Below, piece after piece: positions 21,661 to 29,567 of a stretch of DNA of 29,567 bases. How positions within the stretch are numbered: position 1 is the stretch's first letter; the number at the start of each line of letters is the position of its first letter. The stretch is from assembly GCA_964471405.1 (NCBI GenBank), contig CAYYGH010000036.1, positions 1 through 29,567 of the forward strand. Direction: 5' to 3'. Below the pieces are notes generated by a model. The model saw nothing but the letters and a program-made list of their open reading frames with translations. It was not told where the DNA came from and ran no database searches. Both the position numbers and the translations under genes were made by a program. The DNA is from J084 sp964471405 (GTDB lineage: Bacteria; Pseudomonadota; Alphaproteobacteria; Sphingomonadales; Rhodothalassiaceae).

Positions 21661-22989
21661 ATGCTGGTCCTGTCAAAAGGTCACAAGAAGGCGATGTGCC
21701 GGGGAATCCTGGGACTCATCGTAATGACGGGGCTGCTGGCCGCCTGCCAGCGGCAGCCGGGCAAACCGAGCGAGGAGGAACGCATGGCCCAGGCGCGCGA
21801 GCTGGCGCATCGCTATGTCATCGTGGACACGCATATCGACGTGCCCTACCGGCTGGAGGAGGACTGGGAGGATCTCACCAAGCGTGCCCAGCGCGGCAAT
21901 TTCGACTACGTGCGCGCCAAGGAAGGCGGGCTCGATGTCGCCTTCATGTCGATCTACACGCCGAGCAGGCTTGAGACGGCGGGCCCCGGCAAGGCCTTTG
22001 CCCATGCCAACAGGATGATCGATCATGTGATGGACCTCATCCGGCGGGCACCGGATCGCTTCATGCTGGTTACCTCGCCCGAGGAGGCACTGGCCGCCCA
22101 CGAGCAGGGCAAGATCGGCCTGGCCATGGGAATGGAGAATGGTGCCCCCATCGAAGGGGATCTCGGAAAACTCAAGTATTTCTATGACAAGGGCATCCGC
22201 TACATCACCCTCGCGCATGCCCGCTCCAATGACATCGCCGACAGCTCCTATGATGAAAACCGCCCCAATGGCGGCCTGTCGGATTTCGGGCGTGCCGTCG
22301 TCAAGGAGATGAACGCGCTCGGCATTCTCGTGGATGTTTCACATCTCTCGGATGAGGCGATTCATGACGTCCTTGAGGTTTCGGCCGTGCCGCCGATCGC
22401 AAGCCATTCCTCAGCGCGCCATTTTACGCCCGGCTTTGAGCGTAATCTTTCCGACAAGCTGATCCGGGCCATCGCGCGCCGGGGCGGGGTGGTGATGATC
22501 AATTTCGGCTCCGCCTTCCTCACCAAGGCGGCGAATGACTACAGCAAGGCCGAAAACGCGGCCTGGGAAGCCTGGCGCAAGGAGCGGGGCGTTGCCGATA
22601 CGCCCGAGGAGCATGAGCGCTTTCGCAAGGCCTATCGCGCCCAGCACCCCTACCCTTACGCCACGGTCAAGGACGTGGTGCGTCACATCAACCATGTCGT
22701 CGGCATTGCGGGCATAGAAAATGTGGGGCTGGGATCGGATTTCGATGGCGTCGGGGACAGTCTTCCCATCGGCCTGAAGGACGTTTCCCAATACCCCAAT
22801 CTGGTCAAGGCCCTGCTTGAGGAGGGCTACACGGAACCGGAAATCGAAATGATTCTGGGGCGCAATCTGCTGCGGGTATGGCGGATCGCGCAGAACTATG
22901 CGGCCAGCGTCCGCGGCGTCACGGAGCGCGATGCCGATGACGGAAAGGACCCTGCCGCCCCCGCCGGGGCTTCGCCGCAACGGAACTGA
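21661..22989 (+). CDS. Membrane dipeptidase (M19, renal dipeptidase family), lipoprotein
   Basis: 442-residue zinc dipeptidase anchored as a lipoprotein. The signal (GILGLIVMTGLLAAC) ends at Cys29. M19 metal ligands are present: His58 and Asp60 in DTHID, the bridging Glu in GMENG, His in VSHLSDE and His in ASHSSAR, plus Asp in LGSDFDGVGD. The family hydrolyses dipeptides, often with D-residues, so a role in peptide or cell-wall fragment turnover is inferred. ATG at 21661 has GGGAGAGG 7 bases upstream; GTG at 21658 and ATG at 21694 are alternatives. The C-terminal tail after the domain is short and polar. It follows the macro gene by 149 bases, so it may have its own promoter. Only 17 bases separate it from the convergent ABC permease gene; a small CGGCG/CGCCG hairpin lies there. 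Confidence 0.93.
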   Translation: MLVLSKGHKKAMCRGILGLIVMTGLLAACQRQPGKPSEEERMAQARELAHRYVIVDTHIDVPYRLEEDWEDLTKRAQRGNFDYVRAKEGGLDVAFMSIYTPSRLETAGPGKAFAHANRMIDHVMDLIRRAPDRFMLVTSPEEALAAHEQGKIGLAMGMENGAPIEGDLGKLKYFYDKGIRYITLAHARSNDIADSSYDENRPNGGLSDFGRAVVKEMNALGILVDVSHLSDEAIHDVLEVSAVPPIASHSSARHFTPGFERNLSDKLIRAIARRGGVVMINFGSAFLTKAANDYSKAENAAWEAWRKERGVADTPEEHERFRKAYRAQHPYPYATVKDVVRHINHVVGIAGIENVGLGSDFDGVGDSLPIGLKDVSQYPNLVKALLEEGYTEPEIEMILGRNLLRVWRIAQNYAASVRGVTERDADDGKDPAAPAGASPQRN

Positions 22990-23006
22990 CGGCGGTGGCG
23001 CCGCTT

Positions 23007-23882
23007 TCAGGGCTTGAGTCGCCACCCGCGGGCCAACAGCCACCAGGTGAGCAGCCACAGCAGGGCATCGACGCCGAACACCACCACCGCGCCGAGAGCG
23101 ACGGGGCTGTCCGCCTCGCCGATGAAACCGTAGCGGAAGCCGTCAATGACATAGAAGAAGGGATTGGCGGCAAGCACCGCATCCAGCACATGGGCCGCTC
23201 CCCCCAGGCTCTCCTTCAACCGCTCCACCGAATAGAAGGTGCCTGACAGCAGGGTCAGCGGCGCCACGACGAAATTGGTGATGGTCGCCACATGGTCGAA
23301 TTTCTGGGCCCAGATCCCCGTCAGCATGCCGATCAATGCCAGCATGACGGCTCCCGCCACGGCGAAGTAGACGATCGCAAGCGCATCATGAACCAGGATC
23401 ACCTTCATCGGCAGCAGGGCAAAGGCCGCAAGCAGGGCGACAGCCAGCAGGATGCCGCGGGTCACGCCGCCCATCACATATCCGAATGTCAGCTCCCCCG
23501 GTGACAGGGGCGGCATCAGCACATCGATGATGGTGCCCTGGACCTTCGCAATGATGAGAGAGGATGAGGTGTTCGCGAAGGCGTTCTGAAGAATGGCCAT
23601 CACGACAAGCCCCGGTGCCAGAAACTGGGGATAGGGCACGCTTGTGCTCGCCCGGCCCGAGCCGCCCAGCACGATCGCGAAGATGATGAAGAAGAACAGG
23701 GCCTGGGCGGCCGGTGCGGCGATCGTCTGGAGCCAGACCTTGAGGAAGCGCCAGACCTCTTTCTTGTAGAGGGTCCACAGACCGAGAGCATTGATGCGTC
23801 CGATCCGGCGCGCGCCATACGCACGCGGCTTCATCTCGAGAGAAAGAGAGGACGCATCAGGCTGGTGAGCGTCTCGCAGCAT
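23007..23882 (-). CDS. ABC-2 type transporter permease
   Basis: 291-residue polytopic inner-membrane protein of the ABC-2 family (YadH-like). It has about six hydrophobic segments, for example AAPAAQALFFFIIFAIVLGG, LVVMAILQNAFANTSSS, GVTRGILLAVALLAAFALL, AIVYFAVAGAVMLALIGM and FVVAPLTLLSGTFYSVERL. The last is the family signature with LxGTFYSVE and ANPFFYVIDGFRYGFIG. Substrate unknown; relatives move drugs or polysaccharides. ATG at 23882 has GGAG 8 bases upstream. It needs a separate ATPase, and none lies next to it in the window. Divergent from gcrA. Confidence 0.92.
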   Translation of the reverse strand: MLRDAHQPDASSLSLEMKPRAYGARRIGRINALGLWTLYKKEVWRFLKVWLQTIAAPAAQALFFFIIFAIVLGGSGRASTSVPYPQFLAPGLVVMAILQNAFANTSSSLIIAKVQGTIIDVLMPPLSPGELTFGYVMGGVTRGILLAVALLAAFALLPMKVILVHDALAIVYFAVAGAVMLALIGMLTGIWAQKFDHVATITNFVVAPLTLLSGTFYSVERLKESLGGAAHVLDAVLAANPFFYVIDGFRYGFIGEADSPVALGAVVVFGVDALLWLLTWWLLARGWRLKP

Positions 23883-23940
23883 TTGCCGTTCTCCACTGGT
23901 CCGGGGCAGCTTGTGCCTTCCTAGCCTCCGCGCTGCTCGC

Positions 23941-23968
23941 TTGCCAAGCCGGTGCTTGCGCCTATATA
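23941..23968 (+). promoter_or_regulatory. Candidate gcrA promoter with a TATATA palindrome
   Basis: TTGCCA (23941-23946; 5 of 6 to the -35 consensus) and TATATA (23963-23968) are 16 bases apart, about 60 bases before gcrA. The -10 lies inside a perfect 12-base palindrome, GCCTATATAGGC (23960-23971), which could itself be a protein-binding site. Confidence 0.45.
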
Positions 23969-24025
23969 GGCTGCGGGCTGCTCGCGGTGCGGCGATGATC
24001 GGACAGAAACGGCAGGACAGGCGGC

Positions 24026-24430
24026 ATGAGTTGGACTGACGAGAAAATCGAGCTGCTCAAGAAGCTCTGGGCGAAAGGCCTCTCGGCCAGCCAGATCGCC
24101 AAGGAGCTGGGCGACGGCATTTCGCGCAATGCGGTCATCGGCAAGGTGCACCGTCTGGGACTCAAGTCGCGCCCCTCGCCGGTCAAGTCCAGAAGCGGCA
24201 AGGGCAAGACGACGGCCGGTCGCCGGCGGAAGACGCGGGAAAAGCAGGTCGTGCGCCTGCTCGACCTGAATGACCGCATGTGCAAATGGCCGATCGGGCA
24301 TCCCAACGAGCCGGATTTCCACTTCTGCGGCAAACCCGTGGAGCCGGGTTTTCCCTACTGCACGGCCCATTGCGACATCGCCTATCAGACATCGCATCGC
24401 CGCCAGCGCCAAAATCCCCCCGCCAGTTGA
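24026..24430 (+). CDS. gcrA: GcrA cell cycle regulator
   Basis: GcrA binds sigma70 holoenzyme and promoter sites methylated at GANTC by CcrM, controlling cell-cycle and division genes in Caulobacter and relatives. The 134-residue product has the full N-terminal DNA-binding domain (MSWTDEKIELLKKLWAKGLS then ASQIAKELG and SRNAVIGKVHRLGL), a basic linker (KSRSGKGK, RRRKTREK), and the C-terminal sigma-interacting zinc-finger-like part CKWPIGHP, FHFCGKPV and PYCTAHC. Start ATG at 24026 with AGGACAGG upstream. The gene is single-copy in most relatives; CcrM is outside this window. Confidence 0.96.
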   Translation: MSWTDEKIELLKKLWAKGLSASQIAKELGDGISRNAVIGKVHRLGLKSRPSPVKSRSGKGKTTAGRRRKTREKQVVRLLDLNDRMCKWPIGHPNEPDFHFCGKPVEPGFPYCTAHCDIAYQTSHRRQRQNPPAS

Positions 24431-24548
24431 CGGCGGCGGTCGCAGCGCTGCCCTTGCCATAATCTGGACCATTTGGCATGAGAGTTTCCGACCGATGGTG
24501 GATGACAGGCGGGCAGGTGCTGATCCTGGCGCAAACGGCACGGTTCTC

Positions 24549-25910
24549 ATGACTTTTTCAGTCCGTTTTTTGCAGAATCGTCTCCGGCTGACGAGAGCGG
24601 GGCGCGCCGTGATAGCCCGCCTGCCCGTGCTGGTGCTGAGCCTTGTGGGGCTGCTGCTCGTAACCTGTCCCTCCCGGGCGCAGAGTCAGGCCGACCAGAG
24701 CGCCCAGAATGCGCCGGGCGGCATCCCGCAACGCATTGTCGCCCTTGTGAATGACGAGCCGATTTCCGCCTACGATGTGGTCCAGCGTCTGCGGCTGACA
24801 CTGGCCTCCATCGGTGGCGTCAAGGACGAAAAGCAGTTCGCGCGCCTTCAGCAGCAGGTCATCCGGAACATGGTGGATGATCTGCTCAAGCTGCAGGAGG
24901 CCAAGAAATTCGATATCGAGATCACGGACAGGGATGCCGAAGAAGCCTTCCGTCGTCAGGCGGCGAACTTCCATCTCAAACCCGAGGAATTCGAAGCCTA
25001 TCTCGCCCGGCTTGGCATTGAGAAGCAGGCCTATCTCAACCAGATGAAGCCGGAAATCGCATGGCAGCAGCTGGTGGAGGGTCGGCTCGGGCCGTTTGCC
25101 GCCGTCTCGCGCGAAGAGGCCGAGGCCGAGCTTGCCCGCATCAAGGCCTCTGCCGGCGAACCGCAGTATCACCTCTCCGAGATCTATCTGATCGTTGACA
25201 ATCCGGCCCGTGAGGATCAGGTGCGCGATACCGCCCGCCGGCTTGTCGCGCAATTGCGCCAGGGGGCGGATTTTGCGGCCGTGGCCCGCCAGTTCTCCCA
25301 GTCGGCCAGTGCGGCGGCCGGCGGCGATATGGGCTGGGTCACCGCCGAACAGCTGCCTCCCGTCCTGGCGAAGGTGGTGGCGAAGATGGATGTCGGTGCC
25401 GTCTCCGACCCCATTCGGCATGGCGGCGGCATCACGATCCTCAAGCTCAATGACCGGCGGCGGATGCTCGAACCCGATCCTCTGGATGCCGAGGTGGAGC
25501 TGTCCCAGATCGTCCTGCCCGTGGACAAGAATACCACCGAAAAGCAGCTGGTCGCGATCGTGGACAGGGTGGAGGCGCTCGCGCCGAAGATGAACGACTG
25601 CGCGAAGATCCCCGAATATGCGGCCGAACTGGGCGCCCGTGAGCACGGATCCATCGGCAAGGTGCGCCTGCGGGATCTCTCACCGGAGTTGCGCAAGCTG
25701 CTGGTCGATCTGCCTGTCGGCCACCCGACGAAGCCGGTGCGCTCGGAAGACGGCATGCGGCTGTTCTTCGTCTGCGCCCGGAAGAAGCCGGAGGTGCATA
25801 TCCCCACTCTTGATGAGATCATCGCCCGACTTGAAGACCAGAAGCTTGCGATGATGGCCCGCCGCTATCTGCGGGACCTGCGCCGCAACGCCATCATCGA
25901 CTATCGCTGA
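24549..25910 (+). CDS. surA: SurA-type periplasmic peptidyl-prolyl isomerase/chaperone
   Basis: Outer-membrane protein chaperone acting in the periplasm. The 453-residue precursor has a signal peptide (LPVLVLSLVGLLLVTC, cut near SRAQS), then the SurA N-terminal domain (QRIVALVNDEPISAYDVVQR). A PpiC-type parvulin domain follows, seen as YHLSEIYLIVDNP and GADFAAVARQFSQS, with GGDMGWV. Only one parvulin domain is clear; E. coli SurA has two. The second repeat region (AEVELSQIVLPVDK) is weaker. The ATG at 24549 is chosen because the signal follows it, but no strong Shine-Dalgarno is seen; an ATG at 24495 in frame is possible. CATAAT at 24458-24463 may be a -10. It precedes pdxA and rsmA as in many proteobacteria, but gcrA, not lptD, lies upstream. 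Confidence 0.92.
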   Translation: MTFSVRFLQNRLRLTRAGRAVIARLPVLVLSLVGLLLVTCPSRAQSQADQSAQNAPGGIPQRIVALVNDEPISAYDVVQRLRLTLASIGGVKDEKQFARLQQQVIRNMVDDLLKLQEAKKFDIEITDRDAEEAFRRQAANFHLKPEEFEAYLARLGIEKQAYLNQMKPEIAWQQLVEGRLGPFAAVSREEAEAELARIKASAGEPQYHLSEIYLIVDNPAREDQVRDTARRLVAQLRQGADFAAVARQFSQSASAAAGGDMGWVTAEQLPPVLAKVVAKMDVGAVSDPIRHGGGITILKLNDRRRMLEPDPLDAEVELSQIVLPVDKNTTEKQLVAIVDRVEALAPKMNDCAKIPEYAAELGAREHGSIGKVRLRDLSPELRKLLVDLPVGHPTKPVRSEDGMRLFFVCARKKPEVHIPTLDEIIARLEDQKLAMMARRYLRDLRRNAIIDYR

Positions 25911-25955
25911 CGGCCCGCCGGCCGGGCGACATCGGCGGGGCAAGGAGCGCCGAGG

Positions 25956-27005
25956 ATGGCACCACCACTTGCGGTCACGATGGGCGAGCCCGCCGGCATC
26001 GGCCCCGATCTCCTCTGGCGACTCTGGCGCGACCGGGACCGACATGCGCTTCCCGTCTTCGTATGGATTGCGCCTCCCGCTCTGGCGCGCGCCCGCCTGC
26101 CGCAGGGCCCCTTCAAATCCATCGCCCAGCCGGGCGAGGCCGAAGAGATCTTCGCCGATCACCTGCCGCTCTTCTGGCCGTCAGGAAACGGGGAGCCGGA
26201 AGCGGACCTGGTTGCCCGCCTCGTCCCGGGGCGGCCGGATCCGGCCTTGGCTCCCTGGGTGGCAAGCGCCATTGAAACGGCCGTTGCGCTGGCCCGCCGG
26301 CACGAGGTGAGCGGCATCGTCACGCTGCCCATTCAGAAGGCCACGCTGGCCGCCGGCGGTTTTTCCTTTCCCGGCCATACCGAGTTCCTTGCGCATCTTT
26401 CGGGGCTGCGTCCGGCTGATGTGGCCATGATGTTCGTGCTGGAAGCGCTGCGCGTCGTGCCGTTGACCATCCACTGCCCCCTGGCCGAAGTGCCGGCGCG
26501 CATCACCCCTGCCCTGCTCCGTCGGCGCATCACCGCTACCCATCGCGCCCTGGTGCACGACTTTGCGGTCCCTGCCCCCCGAATTGCCGTTGCCGGCCTC
26601 AATCCTCATGCGGGCGAAGAGGGCATGCTGGGCGATGAGGAAATCCGGCTGATCGCCCCGGTCGTTGCAAGGCTGCGCGAGGAGGAAGGGATGGACCTCA
26701 CCGGCCCCCTGCCTGCCGACAGCCTGTTTGCCGCGCCGATGCGATCGCGCTTCGATGCGATCGTCGCCATGTATCATGATCAGGCACTGATCCCGATCAA
26801 GACGCTGGATTTCAGCCGCGCCGTCAATGTGACGCTGGGTCTGCCCTTCGTGCGCAGCTCGCCCGATCATGGCACGGCGCTTGATCTCGTGGGCAGCGAT
26901 CGCGCCGATCCCGGCAGTCTGCTGGCGGCCCTGCGGCTTGCGGCGTCCATGGCGGAGCACAGAAGCCGGATGCCTGCAGCCATGGGAGGGCAGACCGTCC
27001 CGTGA
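25956..27005 (+). CDS. pdxA: 4-hydroxythreonine-4-phosphate dehydrogenase PdxA
   Basis: Enzyme of pyridoxal 5'-phosphate synthesis (DXP-dependent route): NAD-dependent oxidation of 4-hydroxythreonine phosphate. The 349-residue protein has TMGEPAGIGP at the N-terminus, FPGHTEFLA with His141, GLNPHAGEEGMLGDEE with His218 and AMYHDQALIP with His274, the three metal ligands of the family, plus SSPDHGTALD. Start ATG at 25956 with AAGGAG 8 bases upstream. 45 bases after surA and overlapping rsmA by 4 bases, so the three likely form one transcript. Confidence 0.97.
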   Translation: MAPPLAVTMGEPAGIGPDLLWRLWRDRDRHALPVFVWIAPPALARARLPQGPFKSIAQPGEAEEIFADHLPLFWPSGNGEPEADLVARLVPGRPDPALAPWVASAIETAVALARRHEVSGIVTLPIQKATLAAGGFSFPGHTEFLAHLSGLRPADVAMMFVLEALRVVPLTIHCPLAEVPARITPALLRRRITATHRALVHDFAVPAPRIAVAGLNPHAGEEGMLGDEEIRLIAPVVARLREEEGMDLTGPLPADSLFAAPMRSRFDAIVAMYHDQALIPIKTLDFSRAVNVTLGLPFVRSSPDHGTALDLVGSDRADPGSLLAALRLAASMAEHRSRMPAAMGGQTVP

Positions 27006-27937
27006 GCGGACCAGACGGCATGACGGCGGACGGGTTGCCCCCCTTGCGCGAGGTGGTGGCCGCACTCGGCCTGTCGGCACGCAAGGGACTGGGGCAGCAT
27101 TTCCTCTTCGATTTCAATCTCACGCGCCGGATCGCGCGGGCCGCCGGTCCCTTCGGTCCTGATGATGTCGTATTCGAGGTGGGGCCCGGCCCGGGCGGGC
27201 TCACCCGCGCCCTGCTGATGGAAGGCGCGCCCTTCGTCTTCGCCGTCGAACGGGACCCCCGGGCGGAGCCGGCGCTGGCCGCCATCGCGGCCCGGTATCC
27301 GGAGCGGTTCGCCTACCGGATCACGGACGCCCGAAAAATCGACCTCAAGACCCTCTTTCCAAACCGCCCCGTTCGCGTGGCGGCCAACCTTCCCTACAAT
27401 GTGGGCACGCATCTGCTGCTTGGCTGGCTGGCCGAGGACCCCTGGCCTCCTTCTTGGCTGTCCCTGACCCTGATGTTCCAGAAGGAGGTGGCCGACCGGC
27501 TCGTCGCCAACCCGGGCTCGGCACAGTATGGCGCCCTTTCCATCCTGGCACAGTGGCGTGCGGAGGTCCGCCGGATCATGACCGTGCCTGCGCGGGCCTT
27601 CGTGCCGCCACCGAAGGTCGATTCGGCCGTCATCCGGATCACGCCCCGCCGCCAGCCCGTTGCGAATCTCACCTTTCGGGATCTCGACCGTCTGCTGCGC
27701 CCCGTCTTTGCCCAACGGCGCAAGATGCTGCGCCGGTCCCTGCGTTCCCTGGTCGCGGAACCGGCCGCCTTTCTTGCCCGCCACGGCATTGCGGAAACGG
27801 CCCGCCCCGAAGAGCTCCCGGTTGCGGACTTCCTGCGTCTGGCGCAGGCTCTTGCATGTGAAAAGACCCCGAAAGCCTCTCGATCTCCGGACCTGCAGCG
27901 CTCTGCGCCCCCCACGCGCGGTCCGGGCAGAGATTGA
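27002..27937 (+). CDS. rsmA: 16S rRNA (adenine 1518/1519-N6)-dimethyltransferase RsmA (KsgA)
   Basis: Dimethylates A1518 and A1519 of 16S rRNA during small-subunit assembly. The 311-residue protein shows KGLGQHFLFD (usually GQNFL), SAM motif FEVGPGPGGLT, the catalytic NLPYNV (129-134), FQKEVADRL and VPPPKVDSAVI. The C-terminus is longer than usual, with a polar tail after ALACEK. GTG at 27002 overlaps the pdxA stop as GTGA; GGGAGGG is 11 bases upstream. ATG at 27020 is an alternative start, giving a 305-residue product. Confidence 0.96.
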   Translation: MSGPDGMTADGLPPLREVVAALGLSARKGLGQHFLFDFNLTRRIARAAGPFGPDDVVFEVGPGPGGLTRALLMEGAPFVFAVERDPRAEPALAAIAARYPERFAYRITDARKIDLKTLFPNRPVRVAANLPYNVGTHLLLGWLAEDPWPPSWLSLTLMFQKEVADRLVANPGSAQYGALSILAQWRAEVRRIMTVPARAFVPPPKVDSAVIRITPRRQPVANLTFRDLDRLLRPVFAQRRKMLRRSLRSLVAEPAAFLARHGIAETARPEELPVADFLRLAQALACEKTPKASRSPDLQRSAPPTRGPGRD

Positions 27938-28092
27938 CAACGGGCGCAATTTCCGCGAAGGCTCGCGCACACAGACGAAGGAATGGACGGAAACGGGCAG
28001 GCGCTTCCCGCCGACGATCGAAAGGCAGTGGGCCGCTCCGGCTTCTGCGCGGTGGTCGAGGCGCCGCAAGATGAACGGAATCACGCACACCC

Positions 28093-29567
28093 ATGTCGTT
28101 TGCCTATCTGGGACTGAGCGACGAACTGCTCAAAGCGATCGAGGAAGTCGGCTACAAGGAGCCGACCCCCATTCAGCGTCAGGCCATTCCGGCCGTTCTG
28201 CAGGGGCGGGACATCATCGGCATCGCCCAGACCGGCACCGGCAAGACCGCGGCCTTTGTCTGGCCGATGCTGGACATTCTGGCAACGGGCCGCGTGAAGG
28301 CGCGCATGCCCCGGTCCCTGATTCTGGAGCCGACCCGCGAGCTCGCCCATCAGGTGGCCGAAAACTTCGAACGCTACGGAAAATATCACAAGCTCTCGAT
28401 GGCGCTGCTCATCGGCGGCGTATCCTTTGCCGAGCAGGAAGCGAAGCTCGAGCGGGGCGTGGATGTCCTGATCGCCACCCCCGGCCGCCTGCTGGACCAC
28501 TTCGAGCGCGGCAAGCTGCTGCTCACCGGCATCGAGATCGTGGTGGTGGACGAATGCGACCGCATGCTGGACATGGGGTTCATCCCCTCGGTCGAGCGGA
28601 TCATGACGCTCATGCCCCAGCGTCATCAGACGCTCTTTTTCTCGGCCACCCTTCCGCCCGAGGTCAAAAAGCTGACCGATCGCTTCCTTGACGATCCCAA
28701 GGTGATCGAGGTTGCGCCCCCCTCTTCGCCTGCGGAGACCGTCGACCAGTCGCTTGTCGTCGTGGGGCCGCGCGAGAAGACAAAGGCGCTGCGCCGGCTG
28801 CTGGAGACCGAGGAGATCGAAAACGCCATCGTCTTCTGCAATCGCAAGGCGGATGTCCGCACCGTCTATTTGAGCCTGAAACGGGCCAAATATGCCGTCG
28901 GCCAGCTCCATGGCGACATGAGCCAGCCCGATCGCCTCGATACCCTCCAGCGCTTTCGTGATGGGGAGATCACGATCCTCGTCGCCTCCGACGTGGCCGC
29001 CCGCGGGCTGGATATTGCCAAGGTCAGCCATGTCTTCAATTTCGACGTGCCGCAGAATGCCGAGGACTACATTCATCGCATCGGCCGCACCGGACGCGCC
29101 GGGCGTCACGGGGTGGCGGTGACGATCGCAACGCCCGAGGATGCCCGCGCGCTGGCTGCCATCGAACGGCTGATCCGCCGCCGTATTCCCGAGCGTGAAC
29201 TGCCGGGTGTCAAGACGCGGGAAATGCCGCGTGAGGCCCTTGCCGAAGACGGAACGGCCAGGCGCCGTCGCCGCAAGCGCAAGCGCACGCAACGGCCCGA
29301 GGCAGGCACGCCCTCCCCTGCTGCCGGCGCCGGCAGCGACCGGTCCCCTGCCGCCCGGAGCGAACAGACGGCCGGGGACGGGGAAGCCCGCAGCCAGGAG
29401 CCGAATGCGTCTCCTTCCTCCCCGGCAGGTGACGGTGGATCAGGTCGGGTTCAGGAAAGCGCAGCGGAAGAGAAAAAACCGCGCTCCGGGAAGCGGCGGC
29501 GCCGCAGACGGAAGCGGCGCGGCCGCGATCGGCCGGGCGAGAAGCGCACGCAGGGCAGACAGCCCGA
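28093..29567 (+). CDS. DEAD-box-family ATP-dependent RNA helicase (3' end outside window)
   Basis: The frame is open to the window edge (491 codons). Core motifs are in order: Q motif (EPTPIQRQAIP), Walker A AQTGTGKT, PTRELAHQV, GG, TPGRLLDHF, motif II VDECD (D153-D156), FSATLPPEV, IVFCNRK, ASDVAARGLD and HRIGRTGRAGR. These place it in the RhlE-like DEAD-box group. Motif II is DECD rather than DEAD, a change seen in some eukaryotic helicases. The C-terminal tail is low-complexity, Ala/Ser/Pro- and Arg/Lys-rich (RRRRRKRKR, then KRRRRRRKRRGR), suited to RNA binding. ATG at 28093 fits the family N-terminus (MSFAYLGLSDELLKAI), though the Shine-Dalgarno is weak. 155 bases after rsmA. Confidence 0.93.
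   Translation, partial: MSFAYLGLSDELLKAIEEVGYKEPTPIQRQAIPAVLQGRDIIGIAQTGTGKTAAFVWPMLDILATGRVKARMPRSLILEPTRELAHQVAENFERYGKYHKLSMALLIGGVSFAEQEAKLERGVDVLIATPGRLLDHFERGKLLLTGIEIVVVDECDRMLDMGFIPSVERIMTLMPQRHQTLFFSATLPPEVKKLTDRFLDDPKVIEVAPPSSPAETVDQSLVVVGPREKTKALRRLLETEEIENAIVFCNRKADVRTVYLSLKRAKYAVGQLHGDMSQPDRLDTLQRFRDGEITILVASDVAARGLDIAKVSHVFNFDVPQNAEDYIHRIGRTGRAGRHGVAVTIATPEDARALAAIERLIRRRIPERELPGVKTREMPREALAEDGTARRRRRKRKRTQRPEAGTPSPAAGAGSDRSPAARSEQTAGDGEARSQEPNASPSSPAGDGGSGRVQESAAEEKKPRSGKRRRRRRKRRGRDRPGEKRTQGRQP

Noticed and set aside
28081..29292. A 403-codon minus-strand frame opposite the RNA helicase
   Set aside because: It is the mirror of a well-conserved helicase core, whose plus-strand frame simply runs beyond the window edge.

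Overview
The window is GC-rich, densely coded chromosomal DNA from an alphaproteobacterium. The evidence is the gene content: a GcrA cell-cycle regulator, an NDUFA12-type complex I subunit, a CBP3/UQCC1-type cytochrome bc1 chaperone, a DUF2155 protein beside MlaD, a SUV3-like helicase followed by an S4 protein, and the surA-pdxA-rsmA cluster. No rRNA, tRNA, insertion sequence, phage integrase or CRISPR array was recognised. Genus and species cannot be set from the sequence alone.

Layout. 1-2708: the 3' end of a collagen-like Gly-X-Y protein cut by the window edge, dapB (lysine and peptidoglycan precursor), then on the minus strand an isolated NYN-domain putative ribonuclease with an elaborate leader. 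2849-5665: a minus-strand DUF2244 membrane protein divergent from nth (DNA repair), then a translationally coupled pair, an EI24/CysZ-like membrane protein and a proline-rich lipoprotein. 5982-6587: a putative 2OG-Fe(II) oxygenase. 6675-11310 (minus): UQCC1-like chaperone, DUF177/YceD, a promoter and hairpin junction, then plsX-fabH (phospholipid and fatty acid synthesis initiation) and rlmI (23S rRNA methylation). 11567-12916 (plus): bamE lipoprotein and aat. 12853-14366 (minus): NDUFA12 homologue, mlaD and DUF2155, with DUF2155 overlapping the end of aat tail to tail.

14367-14925 is the one sizeable non-coding stretch. It holds an operator-like inverted repeat and a cluster of about five degenerate copies of a palindromic element. 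14926-18678 (minus): SUV3-like helicase, S4 RNA-binding protein (coupled by GTGA) and a TerB-like protein. 18791-22989 (plus): S9 peptidase, macro-domain protein and a lipoprotein M19 dipeptidase. 23007-23882 (minus): an ABC-2 permease without a visible ATPase. 24026-27937 (plus): gcrA, surA, pdxA, rsmA. 28093 to the edge: a DEAD-box-type RNA helicase that carries DECD in motif II and runs out of the window.

Most of the window is conserved housekeeping: envelope biogenesis (bamE, surA, mlaD, plsX, fabH, lipoproteins), respiratory assembly (NDUFA12, UQCC1), RNA metabolism (two helicases, S4, RsmA, RlmI, NYN) and protein turnover (aat, peptidases). I do not see a convincing new multi-gene system. 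The best leads are the collagen-like protein with an unrecognised C-terminal domain, the attenuator-like leader of the NYN gene, the palindromic repeat cluster, and the coupled EI24/lipoprotein pair.
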